Below the pieces are notes generated by a model. That model worked only from the letters and a program-made list of their open reading frames with translations. It was not told the DNA's origin and made no database searches. Shown here in pieces: positions 24,627-32,321 of a DNA stretch of 64,000 nucleotides. Source of the DNA: CAZMPJ01 sp964568455 (GTDB lineage: Bacteria; Margulisbacteria; WOR-1; O2-12-FULL-45-9); contig CAZMPJ010000010.1 of the NCBI GenBank assembly GCA_964568455.1, positions 1 through 64,000 of the forward strand, in the 5' to 3' direction. The first letter of the stretch is position 1, and each line of letters opens with the position of its first letter. Position numbers and translations under genes: made by a program.

Positions 24627-25663
24627 TGATTAAGGTTGGAGTAGTTGGAGCAGGAGGATACGCGGGAGTTACGCTGATCCAAATATTATTAGGACATAAA
24701 GATACAGAAATTAGCTGGCTGATGTCAGAGCCGGCGCATAAAGGTAAAAAAATATCCGAGCTTTATCCTCATTTATACGGGAAAATAGATTTAACCATTA
24801 CCACACTGGATGATTTAAAAAAACTGGTTTCTAAGGTTGATGTAGTATTTCTGGCACTTCCCCACGGCATTGCTATGAATTATGTGTCAACTATTTTAGA
24901 TGCAGGGAAAAAGGTTGTTGATCTGGGAGCTGATTTTCGTTTCAATGACGTCAAAACTTTTGAAACCTGGTATCCGACTAAGCATTCTGCTGCTGATCTT
25001 TGCCAAGAGGCTGTTTTTGGTTTGCCAGAATATTATCGCGATAAAATTAAAAAAGCTCGATTAATTGGAAATCCTGGTTGTTATCCAACTTCAGCTATTT
25101 TAGCTACTGTGCCTTTGGTCAAAGAAGGCATTATTGAGCCTGATAATATTTTAGTAGATGCAAAATCAGGTACTTCTGGGGCGGGGCGGGGAGTTTCGTT
25201 GAAAACTCTTTATTGTGAGCGAAACGAGGGGTTTGAAGGTTACAATGTTACGGGACACAGGCATATGGGGGAAATAGAAGACCAGACTATCAGATTATCA
25301 GGATATCAGAAAGCCCAAGTAACCTTCGTGCCGCATTTGGTGCCGATGACTCGAGGGATTTTATCAACAGTGTATGCTAAATTGAAAAAGAAAGCTGATT
25401 TAAATAAGATCTATCAAAAATATTATAAAAATGAACCTTTTGTCAGGGTCAGGGAAGATTTGCTGCCTAATACAAAATATGTGGCAGGGACTAATTTTTG
25501 TGATTTAACTGCCAGGATCAATGAACGCACTGGTCAAGTAATCATGCTTTCTGCGATTGACAATTTAATTAAAGGAGCGGCTGGACAGGCAGTGCAAAAT
25601 ATGAATATAATGTTTGGCATAGAAGAAACGGAAGGACTAAAAAGTTTAGCACTGTACCCATGA
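24626..25663 (+). CDS. argC: N-acetyl-gamma-glutamyl-phosphate reductase
   Basis: Third-step enzyme of arginine synthesis, reducing N-acetylglutamyl phosphate with NADPH. GAGGYAGVTLIQIL (nucleotide fold), FLALPHG, DLGADFR, GNPGCYPTS (catalytic Cys, about 151), SGTSGAGRG and GHRHMGEIE are present. Length 345 is normal. The stretch after GHRHMGEIE (RLSGYQ, DNA near 25287-25310) is encoded by ATCAGA repeats with 8-bp period, like those at 21136. AAGGAGG precedes the start. Confidence 0.95.
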   Translation: MIKVGVVGAGGYAGVTLIQILLGHKDTEISWLMSEPAHKGKKISELYPHLYGKIDLTITTLDDLKKLVSKVDVVFLALPHGIAMNYVSTILDAGKKVVDLGADFRFNDVKTFETWYPTKHSAADLCQEAVFGLPEYYRDKIKKARLIGNPGCYPTSAILATVPLVKEGIIEPDNILVDAKSGTSGAGRGVSLKTLYCERNEGFEGYNVTGHRHMGEIEDQTIRLSGYQKAQVTFVPHLVPMTRGILSTVYAKLKKKADLNKIYQKYYKNEPFVRVREDLLPNTKYVAGTNFCDLTARINERTGQVIMLSAIDNLIKGAAGQAVQNMNIMFGIEETEGLKSLALYP

Positions 25664-26778
25664 AGAAAAAATTAAAAGCTCCAAAAGGATTTAAGGCCGC
25701 GGGTATTACTTGCGGTATAAAAAAATCAGGCAAACCTGATCTAGCTTTGATTTATTCGGAAATTCCCGCCACTGCCTCGGCTGTTTTTACCACTAACCAG
25801 GTTAAAGGTGCTCCGGTTTTGGTTTCCATGACGCAAATTAAATCAGGCCAAGCTCAAGCTATTATTTCTAACTCTGGCAATGCTAATGTTTGGACAGGCG
25901 GCCAAGGTATGAAAGATGCTTGCATGATGGTGGAGCAAACTGCTAAATCATTAAACATAGATCCTAATCATGTTCTGGTTACTTCAACCGGAGTAATTGC
26001 CAAGCCCATGCCAGCTAGTAAAATTAAAAAAGGTATTCCCAAATTAGCTAAAAAACTATCTAAAGATGGTTTTCTAAAAGCAGCCAAGGCTATTTTAACT
26101 ACAGATAAAGTGGTCAAGATCATATCAGTTAAGGTTGGCAATATTACTATCACTGGCATTGCTAAAGGTTCGGGCATGATTGCACCGGGCATGGCTACGA
26201 TGCATGCTTTTATTTTAACTGATGCGGCAATTAGCCGTTCTAGTTTAGATAAATTACTTAAAAATACAGTTTCCAAAACATTTAACATGATTTCTGTGGA
26301 TAATTGTCCGTCAACCAGCGATTGTGTTATGGTTTTGGCCAATGGGATGGCAAAATCAAAAATCAAAAATCAAAAATCAAAACAAGGAAAAACATTTTTA
26401 AAAGCTTTTGAGCAAGTATGTGAGTATTTAGCTAAAGAAATTGCTCGAGATGGTGAAGGGGCAACTAAACTGATGACGGTTAAGGTTGGCGGCGCGGCCA
26501 ATGAAAAAGACGCTAAAGCGGTGGTTAAAGAAATTGTTAATTCTTTTCTTTTAAAGGCTGCGGTTTATGGCAAAGACAAGAACGTGGGAAGAATCTTGCA
26601 GGCGGTGGGTGCGACTAGAGCTAAGATTGACTGGAATAAATTTAAGTTTGACTGGAAAATAAGTAAAAAAGAAGATGTGATCAAGGTTTATTTGGGAAAA
26701 GGAAAAACCAGCGCAACTGGTTGGGGCTGCGACCTAACAGAAGGTTATGTTAAAATTAACGCGCTTTATACCACATGA
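25660..26778 (+). CDS. argJ: glutamate N-acetyltransferase ArgJ
   Basis: ArgJ recycles the acetyl group from N-acetylornithine to glutamate. It has SNSGNANVWTG, the self-cleavage region KGSGMIAPGMATMHAF (nucleophile Thr in GMATM, about 181), SVDNCPSTSDCVMVLANG, and the C-terminal region GRILQAVGA. Around residue 230 the sequence KSKIKNQKSKQ is encoded by four to five 7-bp ATCAAAA units (about 26350-26380), an insertion in a variable loop. Whether it also accepts acetyl-CoA cannot be read. It overlaps argC and argB by 4 bases each. Confidence 0.95.
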   Translation: MKKKLKAPKGFKAAGITCGIKKSGKPDLALIYSEIPATASAVFTTNQVKGAPVLVSMTQIKSGQAQAIISNSGNANVWTGGQGMKDACMMVEQTAKSLNIDPNHVLVTSTGVIAKPMPASKIKKGIPKLAKKLSKDGFLKAAKAILTTDKVVKIISVKVGNITITGIAKGSGMIAPGMATMHAFILTDAAISRSSLDKLLKNTVSKTFNMISVDNCPSTSDCVMVLANGMAKSKIKNQKSKQGKTFLKAFEQVCEYLAKEIARDGEGATKLMTVKVGGAANEKDAKAVVKEIVNSFLLKAAVYGKDKNVGRILQAVGATRAKIDWNKFKFDWKISKKEDVIKVYLGKGKTSATGWGCDLTEGYVKINALYTT

Positions 26779-27650
26779 AAAAAATCAAAAGATTAATTAA
26801 AAGAGCAGGAATAGTAGTTGAGGCTTTGCCTTATATTCTGCATTTTCATGATCGGGTGATTGTAGTTAAATATGGCGGATCAGCTATGCATGATCCAGAG
26901 TTAAGAAATAATATTTTACGTGATGTGGTGCTTTTAAAATACGTTGGTATGCATCCAGTGATTGTGCACGGCGGAGGGCCAGATATTAATAAGCGTCTCA
27001 AAAAAAGGAAAATTGAAACTAAATTTATTCAAGGACTTAGGGTGACTACTAAAGATGTAATGCGAGTGGTAGAAAATGTTTTAGGTAAAAAGATTAATCC
27101 TGAAATAGTGCAGTTGATTAAGAAAAATGGCGGAAAAGCCAAAGGATTTTACGGTAAAAAAGGAAAAGTAATAAAAGCCCGGAAGCAGTGGGTTAAAAAT
27201 GAAAAAGGCAATTACGTAGACATTGGTTTTACCGGTCATGTAGCTGGAATTCGTTACCGATTTCTGCAAAAGTGGATGAAAAAAGGTTATATCCCGGTTC
27301 TTTCTCCTATTGGAGTTGGTCCTCAAGGAAAGTCTTATAATATTAATGCTGATAGCGCTGCGGCAGAAGTTGCAGCTCACCTGGATGCGGCAAAATTAAT
27401 TCTGTTAACTGATGTTAACGGGGTTTTAGACAAAAAAGGACAATTGCTTACTAAAGTAGATGCTAAACGAGCTAAGAGTATGATACAGAAAAAAGTAATT
27501 TCCGGCGGCATGATTCCTAAAATAAAATGCGGGCTTTCCGCTATTAAAAAAGGTGTGGAAAAAGTTCACATCATCAATGGTCAAATCCCTCACGCAGTCC
27601 TCTTAGAAATTTTCACCAACCGTGGTATTGGTACCATGGTGGTGAAATAA
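26775..27650 (+). CDS. argB: acetylglutamate kinase
   Basis: Amino-acid kinase fold with VVKYGGSAMHD (about 30), VIVHGGGPDINKRL, FIQGLRVTT, NINADSAAAEVAAHL, LLTDVNGVLD and GGMIPKIKCGLSAI. It phosphorylates N-acetylglutamate, the second step of arginine synthesis, and in many bacteria is feedback-inhibited by arginine. PII proteins bind ArgB in cyanobacteria, but nothing here shows that. Length 291 is normal. It is the last gene of the operon. Confidence 0.95.
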   Translation: MKKIKRLIKRAGIVVEALPYILHFHDRVIVVKYGGSAMHDPELRNNILRDVVLLKYVGMHPVIVHGGGPDINKRLKKRKIETKFIQGLRVTTKDVMRVVENVLGKKINPEIVQLIKKNGGKAKGFYGKKGKVIKARKQWVKNEKGNYVDIGFTGHVAGIRYRFLQKWMKKGYIPVLSPIGVGPQGKSYNINADSAAAEVAAHLDAAKLILLTDVNGVLDKKGQLLTKVDAKRAKSMIQKKVISGGMIPKIKCGLSAIKKGVEKVHIINGQIPHAVLLEIFTNRGIGTMVVK

Positions 27651-27676
27651 TCACCGGAATCAATCCATAAAAAAAC

Positions 27677-27704
27677 TGAAATTTTTAAAATAACTACACG
27701 ATAA
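27677..27704 (+). promoter_or_regulatory. sigma28-like promoter, site 5
   Basis: TGAAATTT (27677-27684), 14 nt, CGATAA (27699-27704), followed by AGGAG and the ATG at 27727. Confidence 0.65.
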
Positions 27705-27726
27705 TAATTCAGGAGAAATAATTAAA

Positions 27727-28440
27727 ATGAGTATTTTTGCTGTTTCTGGTACCACGTATTTAAGTGTGTTAGCTAACGATGGTGGGGTGGAGGCTAAAAT
27801 AGATAAAGCTATCTCGGATTTAAGTTCCAAAGAGAAACTCAAGCGTTATTTGGCTGTCGTAAGCATGCGAGGATATGCTAAAAGCAAAAAAGTTGCTCCT
27901 ACCTTAAAACTAAAAATGTTAGAACCGCTTTTAAAAGCTTTGGGTGATGTCGATGCTGATGTTGGGGAAGGAGCGGCCGATGCCTTGGTAGTGGTTATAA
28001 AGCAAACTTCTGGGACTTTAGAAATAATTGATCGTTTGATTGCGGCGTTAGATGATAAGGATAAACAAAAGGGAGCTTACTTAGTTCTAAAAGAACTTAG
28101 TGGCCCAATTTATTCTTCTGTGCCTACGGTAAAGGATATGAATGAGGTATGCGAAGAAATAACAAATGGCTTACTAGCTTTATTAGTAGGAAATAAACAA
28201 GATTATTCTAAGCAAGCGGCTGTTAAGATCTTGGCTAATATTATTCCAAACCTTAAAACCAAAGAACTTAAAATAAAGGTGGCTAACGCTTTTATTACTT
28301 TGTCAGATACAGTTAATCCCATAATAAAAAAAGCTATTTTAAAGGGCTTAGAGGAACTTTGTTTTAACGATGATTTTCCTCGTAAACTCGAAAGACGGAT
28401 ATATGAAATTCGAATTAAATTAGAGAAAAACCCGCACTAA
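27727..28440 (+). CDS. HEAT-repeat-like helical protein of the sigma28-like group
   Basis: A 237-residue, all-helical protein. Repeats of about 40 residues read LLKALGDVDADVGEGAADALVVVI, LIAALDDKDKQKGAYLVLKEL and LLVGNKQDYSKQAAVKILANII, typical of HEAT/armadillo scaffolds that bind other proteins. The N-terminus MSIFAVSGTTYLSVLA is mildly hydrophobic but not a clear signal peptide. AGGAG supports the start. It is a one-gene unit between argB and enolase, with its own sigma28-like promoter. No specific function can be assigned. Confidence 0.75.
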   Translation: MSIFAVSGTTYLSVLANDGGVEAKIDKAISDLSSKEKLKRYLAVVSMRGYAKSKKVAPTLKLKMLEPLLKALGDVDADVGEGAADALVVVIKQTSGTLEIIDRLIAALDDKDKQKGAYLVLKELSGPIYSSVPTVKDMNEVCEEITNGLLALLVGNKQDYSKQAAVKILANIIPNLKTKELKIKVANAFITLSDTVNPIIKKAILKGLEELCFNDDFPRKLERRIYEIRIKLEKNPH

Positions 28441-29775
28441 TTATTTCTTAGGATTATAACCAGCTAAACCGAGATATTTGGCTTTGCTTCCAAGTTCTTC
28501 TTCGATCCTAAGTAATTGATTGTATTTACAAACTCTTTCAGATCGAGCAGGTGCGCCGGTTTTGATTTGTCCAGAATTGGTAGCAACGGCTAAATCCGCA
28601 ATAGTTGAATCTTCGGTTTCACCACTTCGATGTGAAGTCATATAAGTGTAACCAGCACTATCAGCAATTTCCATGGCATAAAGAGTTTCAGATAAAGTTC
28701 CAATCTGGTTTAATTTAATCAAAATAGAATTACCAACTTTTTGCTTAATACCTTTTTTTAAAAATTCCGGATTAGTTACAAACAAATCATCTCCAACTAA
28801 TTGGATTTTGCCACCCAACTTTTCAGTTAAATGTTTCCAGCCTTTCCAATCTTCTTCGGCTAAGCCGTCTTCAATAGAAATAATAGGATATTTTTCAATC
28901 CATTCACTATACATAGCGACCATTTCTTCAGAAGTAAGCTGTTTTCCTTCGCTTTTTAAGTCATATTTGCCGTCCTTGTAGAACTCGCTGGAAGCAGGGT
29001 CAAGTGCAATGTAAATATCTTTGCCAGGGACATAGCCAGCTTTTTCAATTGCTTCCATAATTACTTGAATAGCTTCTTCGTTTTTGGTCAACTTTGGGGC
29101 AAAGCCACCTTCGTCACCAACAGCTGTTGAATGGCCTTTATCTTTTAAAACTTTTTTCAAAGTTTGATAAACTTCAGCCCCGATTCTAAGCGCATCATCA
29201 AAATTCTTGGCTCCAGCCGGGGAAATCATAAATTCCTGTAATTCATAGTTCCAACCAGCGTGCGCTCCACCGTTCATAACGTTCATATTAGGTACGGGAA
29301 GAGTTACAGCCTGGTCTCCACCAATATATTTAAATAATGAGATCCCGTAAGCATTAGCAGCAGCACGAGCTACAGCCAGAGATACTCCAAGAATTGCATT
29401 AGCGCCTAATTTGCTTTTATTTGGAGTCCCGTCCAGTTCTAACATTAGATTATCTATTTTAAGCTGTTTGTGAACTGGCATATCGATTAATTTTGGCGCA
29501 ATTATCTCATTTACATTCTTAACTGCAGTATAAACGCCTTTACCTAAATATCTTTTATCATCTTTATCACGTAATTCAAGTGCTTCATGGATTCCAGTTG
29601 ATGCGCCAGAGGGAACGGCAGCTCGACCGAGGGTTCCGTCTTTTAAAATAACATCAACTTCAACGGTTGGGTTGCCTCTTGAATCCATAATCTGGCGAGC
29701 ATGAATTTTTTCAATCTTTGCACCTGATTTTGCCCGTCCTCCAATGAAAAAGTAGTCTTTTTTTAGTCTTACCAT
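28441..29775 (-). CDS. eno: enolase
   Basis: Complete enolase: SRGNPTVEVDV, GASTGIHEALELRD, NAILGVSLAVARAAA, MNVMNGGAHAGW, GDEGGFAPK, SIEDGLAEEDW, VGDDLFVTN, LIKLNQIGTLSET, SHRSGETEDSTIADLAV and KTGAPARSER. It converts 2-phosphoglycerate to PEP. At 444 residues it carries about 15 extra N-terminal residues (VRLKKDYFFIGGRAKSG) before the usual KIEKIHARQI start. The GGAGG site 9 nt before the ATG supports this longer form. Promoter TTGTCA-N17-TATACT. Confidence 0.97.
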   Translation of the reverse strand: MVRLKKDYFFIGGRAKSGAKIEKIHARQIMDSRGNPTVEVDVILKDGTLGRAAVPSGASTGIHEALELRDKDDKRYLGKGVYTAVKNVNEIIAPKLIDMPVHKQLKIDNLMLELDGTPNKSKLGANAILGVSLAVARAAANAYGISLFKYIGGDQAVTLPVPNMNVMNGGAHAGWNYELQEFMISPAGAKNFDDALRIGAEVYQTLKKVLKDKGHSTAVGDEGGFAPKLTKNEEAIQVIMEAIEKAGYVPGKDIYIALDPASSEFYKDGKYDLKSEGKQLTSEEMVAMYSEWIEKYPIISIEDGLAEEDWKGWKHLTEKLGGKIQLVGDDLFVTNPEFLKKGIKQKVGNSILIKLNQIGTLSETLYAMEIADSAGYTYMTSHRSGETEDSTIADLAVATNSGQIKTGAPARSERVCKYNQLLRIEEELGSKAKYLGLAGYNPKK

Positions 29776-29815
29776 GATTAAGTACCTCCAAATTGTATTT
29801 GATCCCGAAGTTCTT

Positions 29816-29865
29816 AGTATACTTCATGCTGAAAACCTTGACAAGAGGTTCTCAGGGAGTATAAT
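29816..29865. promoter_or_regulatory. overlapping divergent sigma70 promoters, eno and lipoprotein
   Basis: Plus: TTGACA (29838-29843), 16 nt, TATAAT (29860-29865). Minus: TTGTCA (29844-29839), 17 nt, TATACT (29821-29816). The two -35 boxes share the same bases, so they should compete. Both transcripts have leaders with GGAGG. Confidence 0.75.
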
Positions 29866-29887
29866 TTAGCCAACAGGAGGACTCAAA

Positions 29888-31672
29888 ATGAAAAGGTTTG
29901 GTATTTTAGTATTGGCTATTGTTTGTTGTTTGCTATTTGTTGTTTATTTAATTGGTTGCGGTAGTAGTGGCGGTGGTGGTGGGGGTGATGACCATAATCC
30001 AGCTATTGCTATGAGCAGTTTGTTTGATGTTTCCGGAGCTACGGCTATTGCTGCGGCCTCGGAAAATACTTCCTCTAGCAGCGCTATTCAGAGCTTTACT
30101 ACTTCCAGTGTTACGGAATTATTAAAATTAGACGCTAGCGGAGAAGTTTCTTCAGTGCTTTCTTCTGCCCTTGCTAACCAATGGCATCCGCCAATTTCTC
30201 TAATTGAAACCGGGCCGGATGGTTCTTTGTATATTGGGTTTCAGTGGGGAATTTGGGTTACTTCTACTATAGAAAGCGAAAGCTTTCAGGCTTGTTTCTT
30301 TAAAATCAGCCAGGATGGCGCAATTGAAAGTGTGGATAGTGACATTTATGGAGTAGGGTCTTGGCATGGCGGATCAGACAATGGAGAGCTGCCAGTAAAG
30401 CAATTGCAATTTGATAGTGCTGGCAACCTTTATTATTTAGCGAGCAATTCTAGCGGAAACACCTTGCTTAAAAAGAAAAATATTAGTACTGGAGTAATTA
30501 GCCAGATTGGCAGTTCTAATTATGAAGTAAGGGATTTCTTGGTTACAGGGGCCGGTTTAGTGCTGTTCCATGGCTCAAATGTTGGCAACTGGAATATTGA
30601 ATGGCTAAGAATTTATGCTGGAACTTCAGTTAGCACCATATTTTATAATGATGGGGCTGGCTGGCTGCGCGCTTATTATTATTTTACCCAAGGAAGCAAT
30701 AATTCCGTGTTCTTAATTGGCGAAAACATTACTACCTTAAACGCGGCTGGTGTGCCACAAAAGTATTCCGGCATAATTAAAGTTGCAATTGATTCTAGTG
30801 GTGCTCCAACCGGGGTTACTGCTATTTATGATGACAAAAATATGTACAATGAAACCCACAATACTCTTGGCGAACAGCTCACTTGGGGTTATTGGGATCC
30901 AATTAGCATGTCAGATAAAAAGTTTTTTACTTATGATGAGTATAATAATTTAACCATACCCCTATCTTTAGAAGCGGGAATTACTGAAGAAGCTATTCGC
31001 TCTTTTGTCAGGGAAAAATTTAAAACTATTACCACTGATACCTTGGATGCAGTTACTTTTACCGGAATAAGCACAGAAGAATGGATGATGAGTAATTACT
31101 TAGATGATTTAGTAACAGCTAATATTGATGGAACTACTTGGGCAAGCTGGAGAGAAGCAAATGGGCTTAATGGAGTGCAGTTTGGAAATGCCAAACAGTT
31201 AATGCTTGCTGATAGCGGCAAACTTTACGCAGTAATGCAGCTGGATAGTTGGGGTTCAGGTAGTTCAGCAGGGGATAAGCTATTCCAAATTGTAAATGAG
31301 TATGGTACAGCGGAAATAGCAGGTTTTACTCAAGACGAAGTCAATTATTATAAGTCAATGAACAAAGTGCGTTCTTATGGCGATTATGCGGTTTATCTAT
31401 CCAGCAAAGTGGGCTATTATAAAGTTTATCGCTTGGATTTAACTGACGCAACTGCGGCTCCTGTGGATATGACGCCAAATAAATCCGAGATTGAAATTTT
31501 CAGTTATAGCTATGATTCTTCAGACGGCTCTCTTTATTATGATGTTTATGATCTAAGCAATAATACTTCCTATGTGGCGCATCAGCTTATAACCAGTACT
31601 TCAGTTTCCAGCGAAGTATCAGTAGAAGGTTATACTATTAGTGATGTAATACCCTTTGGAGCAACGCTTTAA
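29888..31672 (+). CDS. large lipoprotein, probably propeller-like
   Basis: A 594-residue exported lipoprotein: the signal peptide MKRFGILVLAIVCCLLFVVYLIGC is followed by a Gly/Ser-rich spacer (SSGGGGGGDD). Repeated short segments such as GPDGSLYIGF, FDSAGNLYYLAS and DSGKLYAVMQ resemble blades of NHL/YVTN-type beta-propellers, but I cannot name the family. The signal peptide matches that of the lipoprotein at 21189 in nearly every residue, although the mature domains are unrelated. Strong promoter and AGGAGG. NnrE begins 3 bp after the stop. Confidence 0.8.
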   Translation: MKRFGILVLAIVCCLLFVVYLIGCGSSGGGGGGDDHNPAIAMSSLFDVSGATAIAAASENTSSSSAIQSFTTSSVTELLKLDASGEVSSVLSSALANQWHPPISLIETGPDGSLYIGFQWGIWVTSTIESESFQACFFKISQDGAIESVDSDIYGVGSWHGGSDNGELPVKQLQFDSAGNLYYLASNSSGNTLLKKKNISTGVISQIGSSNYEVRDFLVTGAGLVLFHGSNVGNWNIEWLRIYAGTSVSTIFYNDGAGWLRAYYYFTQGSNNSVFLIGENITTLNAAGVPQKYSGIIKVAIDSSGAPTGVTAIYDDKNMYNETHNTLGEQLTWGYWDPISMSDKKFFTYDEYNNLTIPLSLEAGITEEAIRSFVREKFKTITTDTLDAVTFTGISTEEWMMSNYLDDLVTANIDGTTWASWREANGLNGVQFGNAKQLMLADSGKLYAVMQLDSWGSGSSAGDKLFQIVNEYGTAEIAGFTQDEVNYYKSMNKVRSYGDYAVYLSSKVGYYKVYRLDLTDATAAPVDMTPNKSEIEIFSYSYDSSDGSLYYDVYDLSNNTSYVAHQLITSTSVSSEVSVEGYTISDVIPFGATL

Positions 31673-31675
31673 TTA

Positions 31676-32305
31676 GTGAAACAGATTTCAGTTGAAGAGG
31701 CCCTAGCTTTTGACCAGATGGCGCAAAGAAAGCTAGGGCTTTCTTCTTTAATCCTCATGGAAAACGCTGGCCGCAGCGTGGCTGAAGAAGCGCTTAAAAT
31801 CCCTGCTCAAAAAATTCTAATTATCTGTGGGGTGGGGAATAATGGTGGGGATGGTTTTGTGGCTGCGCGGCATCTTTTAAATGCAGGTAAAGAAGTCAAA
31901 GTTTCTATTGTTGGCAATCCGGATAAATTAAAACCTGATCCTAAAGCAAACTTGAAGGTTTTGGAAAAGCTTAAGGTGGATTGGAAACCTGCGAATGAAC
32001 TTCGCGGTTTCCAAGAGGTTGATTTAGTGATCGATTCTCTTTTTGGTATCGGTTTAAATGCTGATATAAGAGAACCGTATCTTTCTGTTATCAATAAAAT
32101 TAACCAAGCTGAAAAACCCGTGCTGGCAGTGGATGTTCCTTCGGGCCTTGATGCTGATACGGGGAAGGTGTTAGGTGTAGCTGTTAAAGCTCAAACAACT
32201 GTGACTTTTGTAGCCCCTAAACGAGGCTTTTACCTGGCTTCCGGCCCTGAATGCTGTGGCAATGTGATAGTCCGTAATATAGGGGTTGACCCGCAAGGCT
32301 GTTGA
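31676..32305 (+). CDS. nnrE: NAD(P)H-hydrate epimerase, single-domain
   Basis: YjeF N-terminal-domain protein (209 residues): LMENAGRSVAEEAL, CGVGNNGGDGFVAARHLL, DLVIDSLFGIGL and LAVDVPSGLDADTG. It epimerises damaged NADHX/NADPHX for repair. The ADP/ATP-dependent dehydratase domain (NnrD) often fused to it is absent here. Start is GTG at 31676, 3 bp after the preceding lipoprotein stop, so it is probably co-transcribed. Its 3' end contains the promoter of the next gene. Confidence 0.92.
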   Translation: MKQISVEEALAFDQMAQRKLGLSSLILMENAGRSVAEEALKIPAQKILIICGVGNNGGDGFVAARHLLNAGKEVKVSIVGNPDKLKPDPKANLKVLEKLKVDWKPANELRGFQEVDLVIDSLFGIGLNADIREPYLSVINKINQAEKPVLAVDVPSGLDADTGKVLGVAVKAQTTVTFVAPKRGFYLASGPECCGNVIVRNIGVDPQGC

Positions 32306-32314
32306 GTTTATAAT
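32286..32314 (+). promoter_or_regulatory. sigma70 promoter of the zinc-ribbon-glnA gene
   Basis: TTGACC (32286-32291), 17 nt, TATAAT (32309-32314), ending 7 nt before the ATG at 32322; this predicts a leaderless long form. Confidence 0.7.
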
Positions 32315-32321
32315 ATATTGC

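Noticed and set aside
25968..26366. Open frame of 132 codons antisense to argJ
   Set aside because: Opposite-strand shadow of a conserved gene without start signals.
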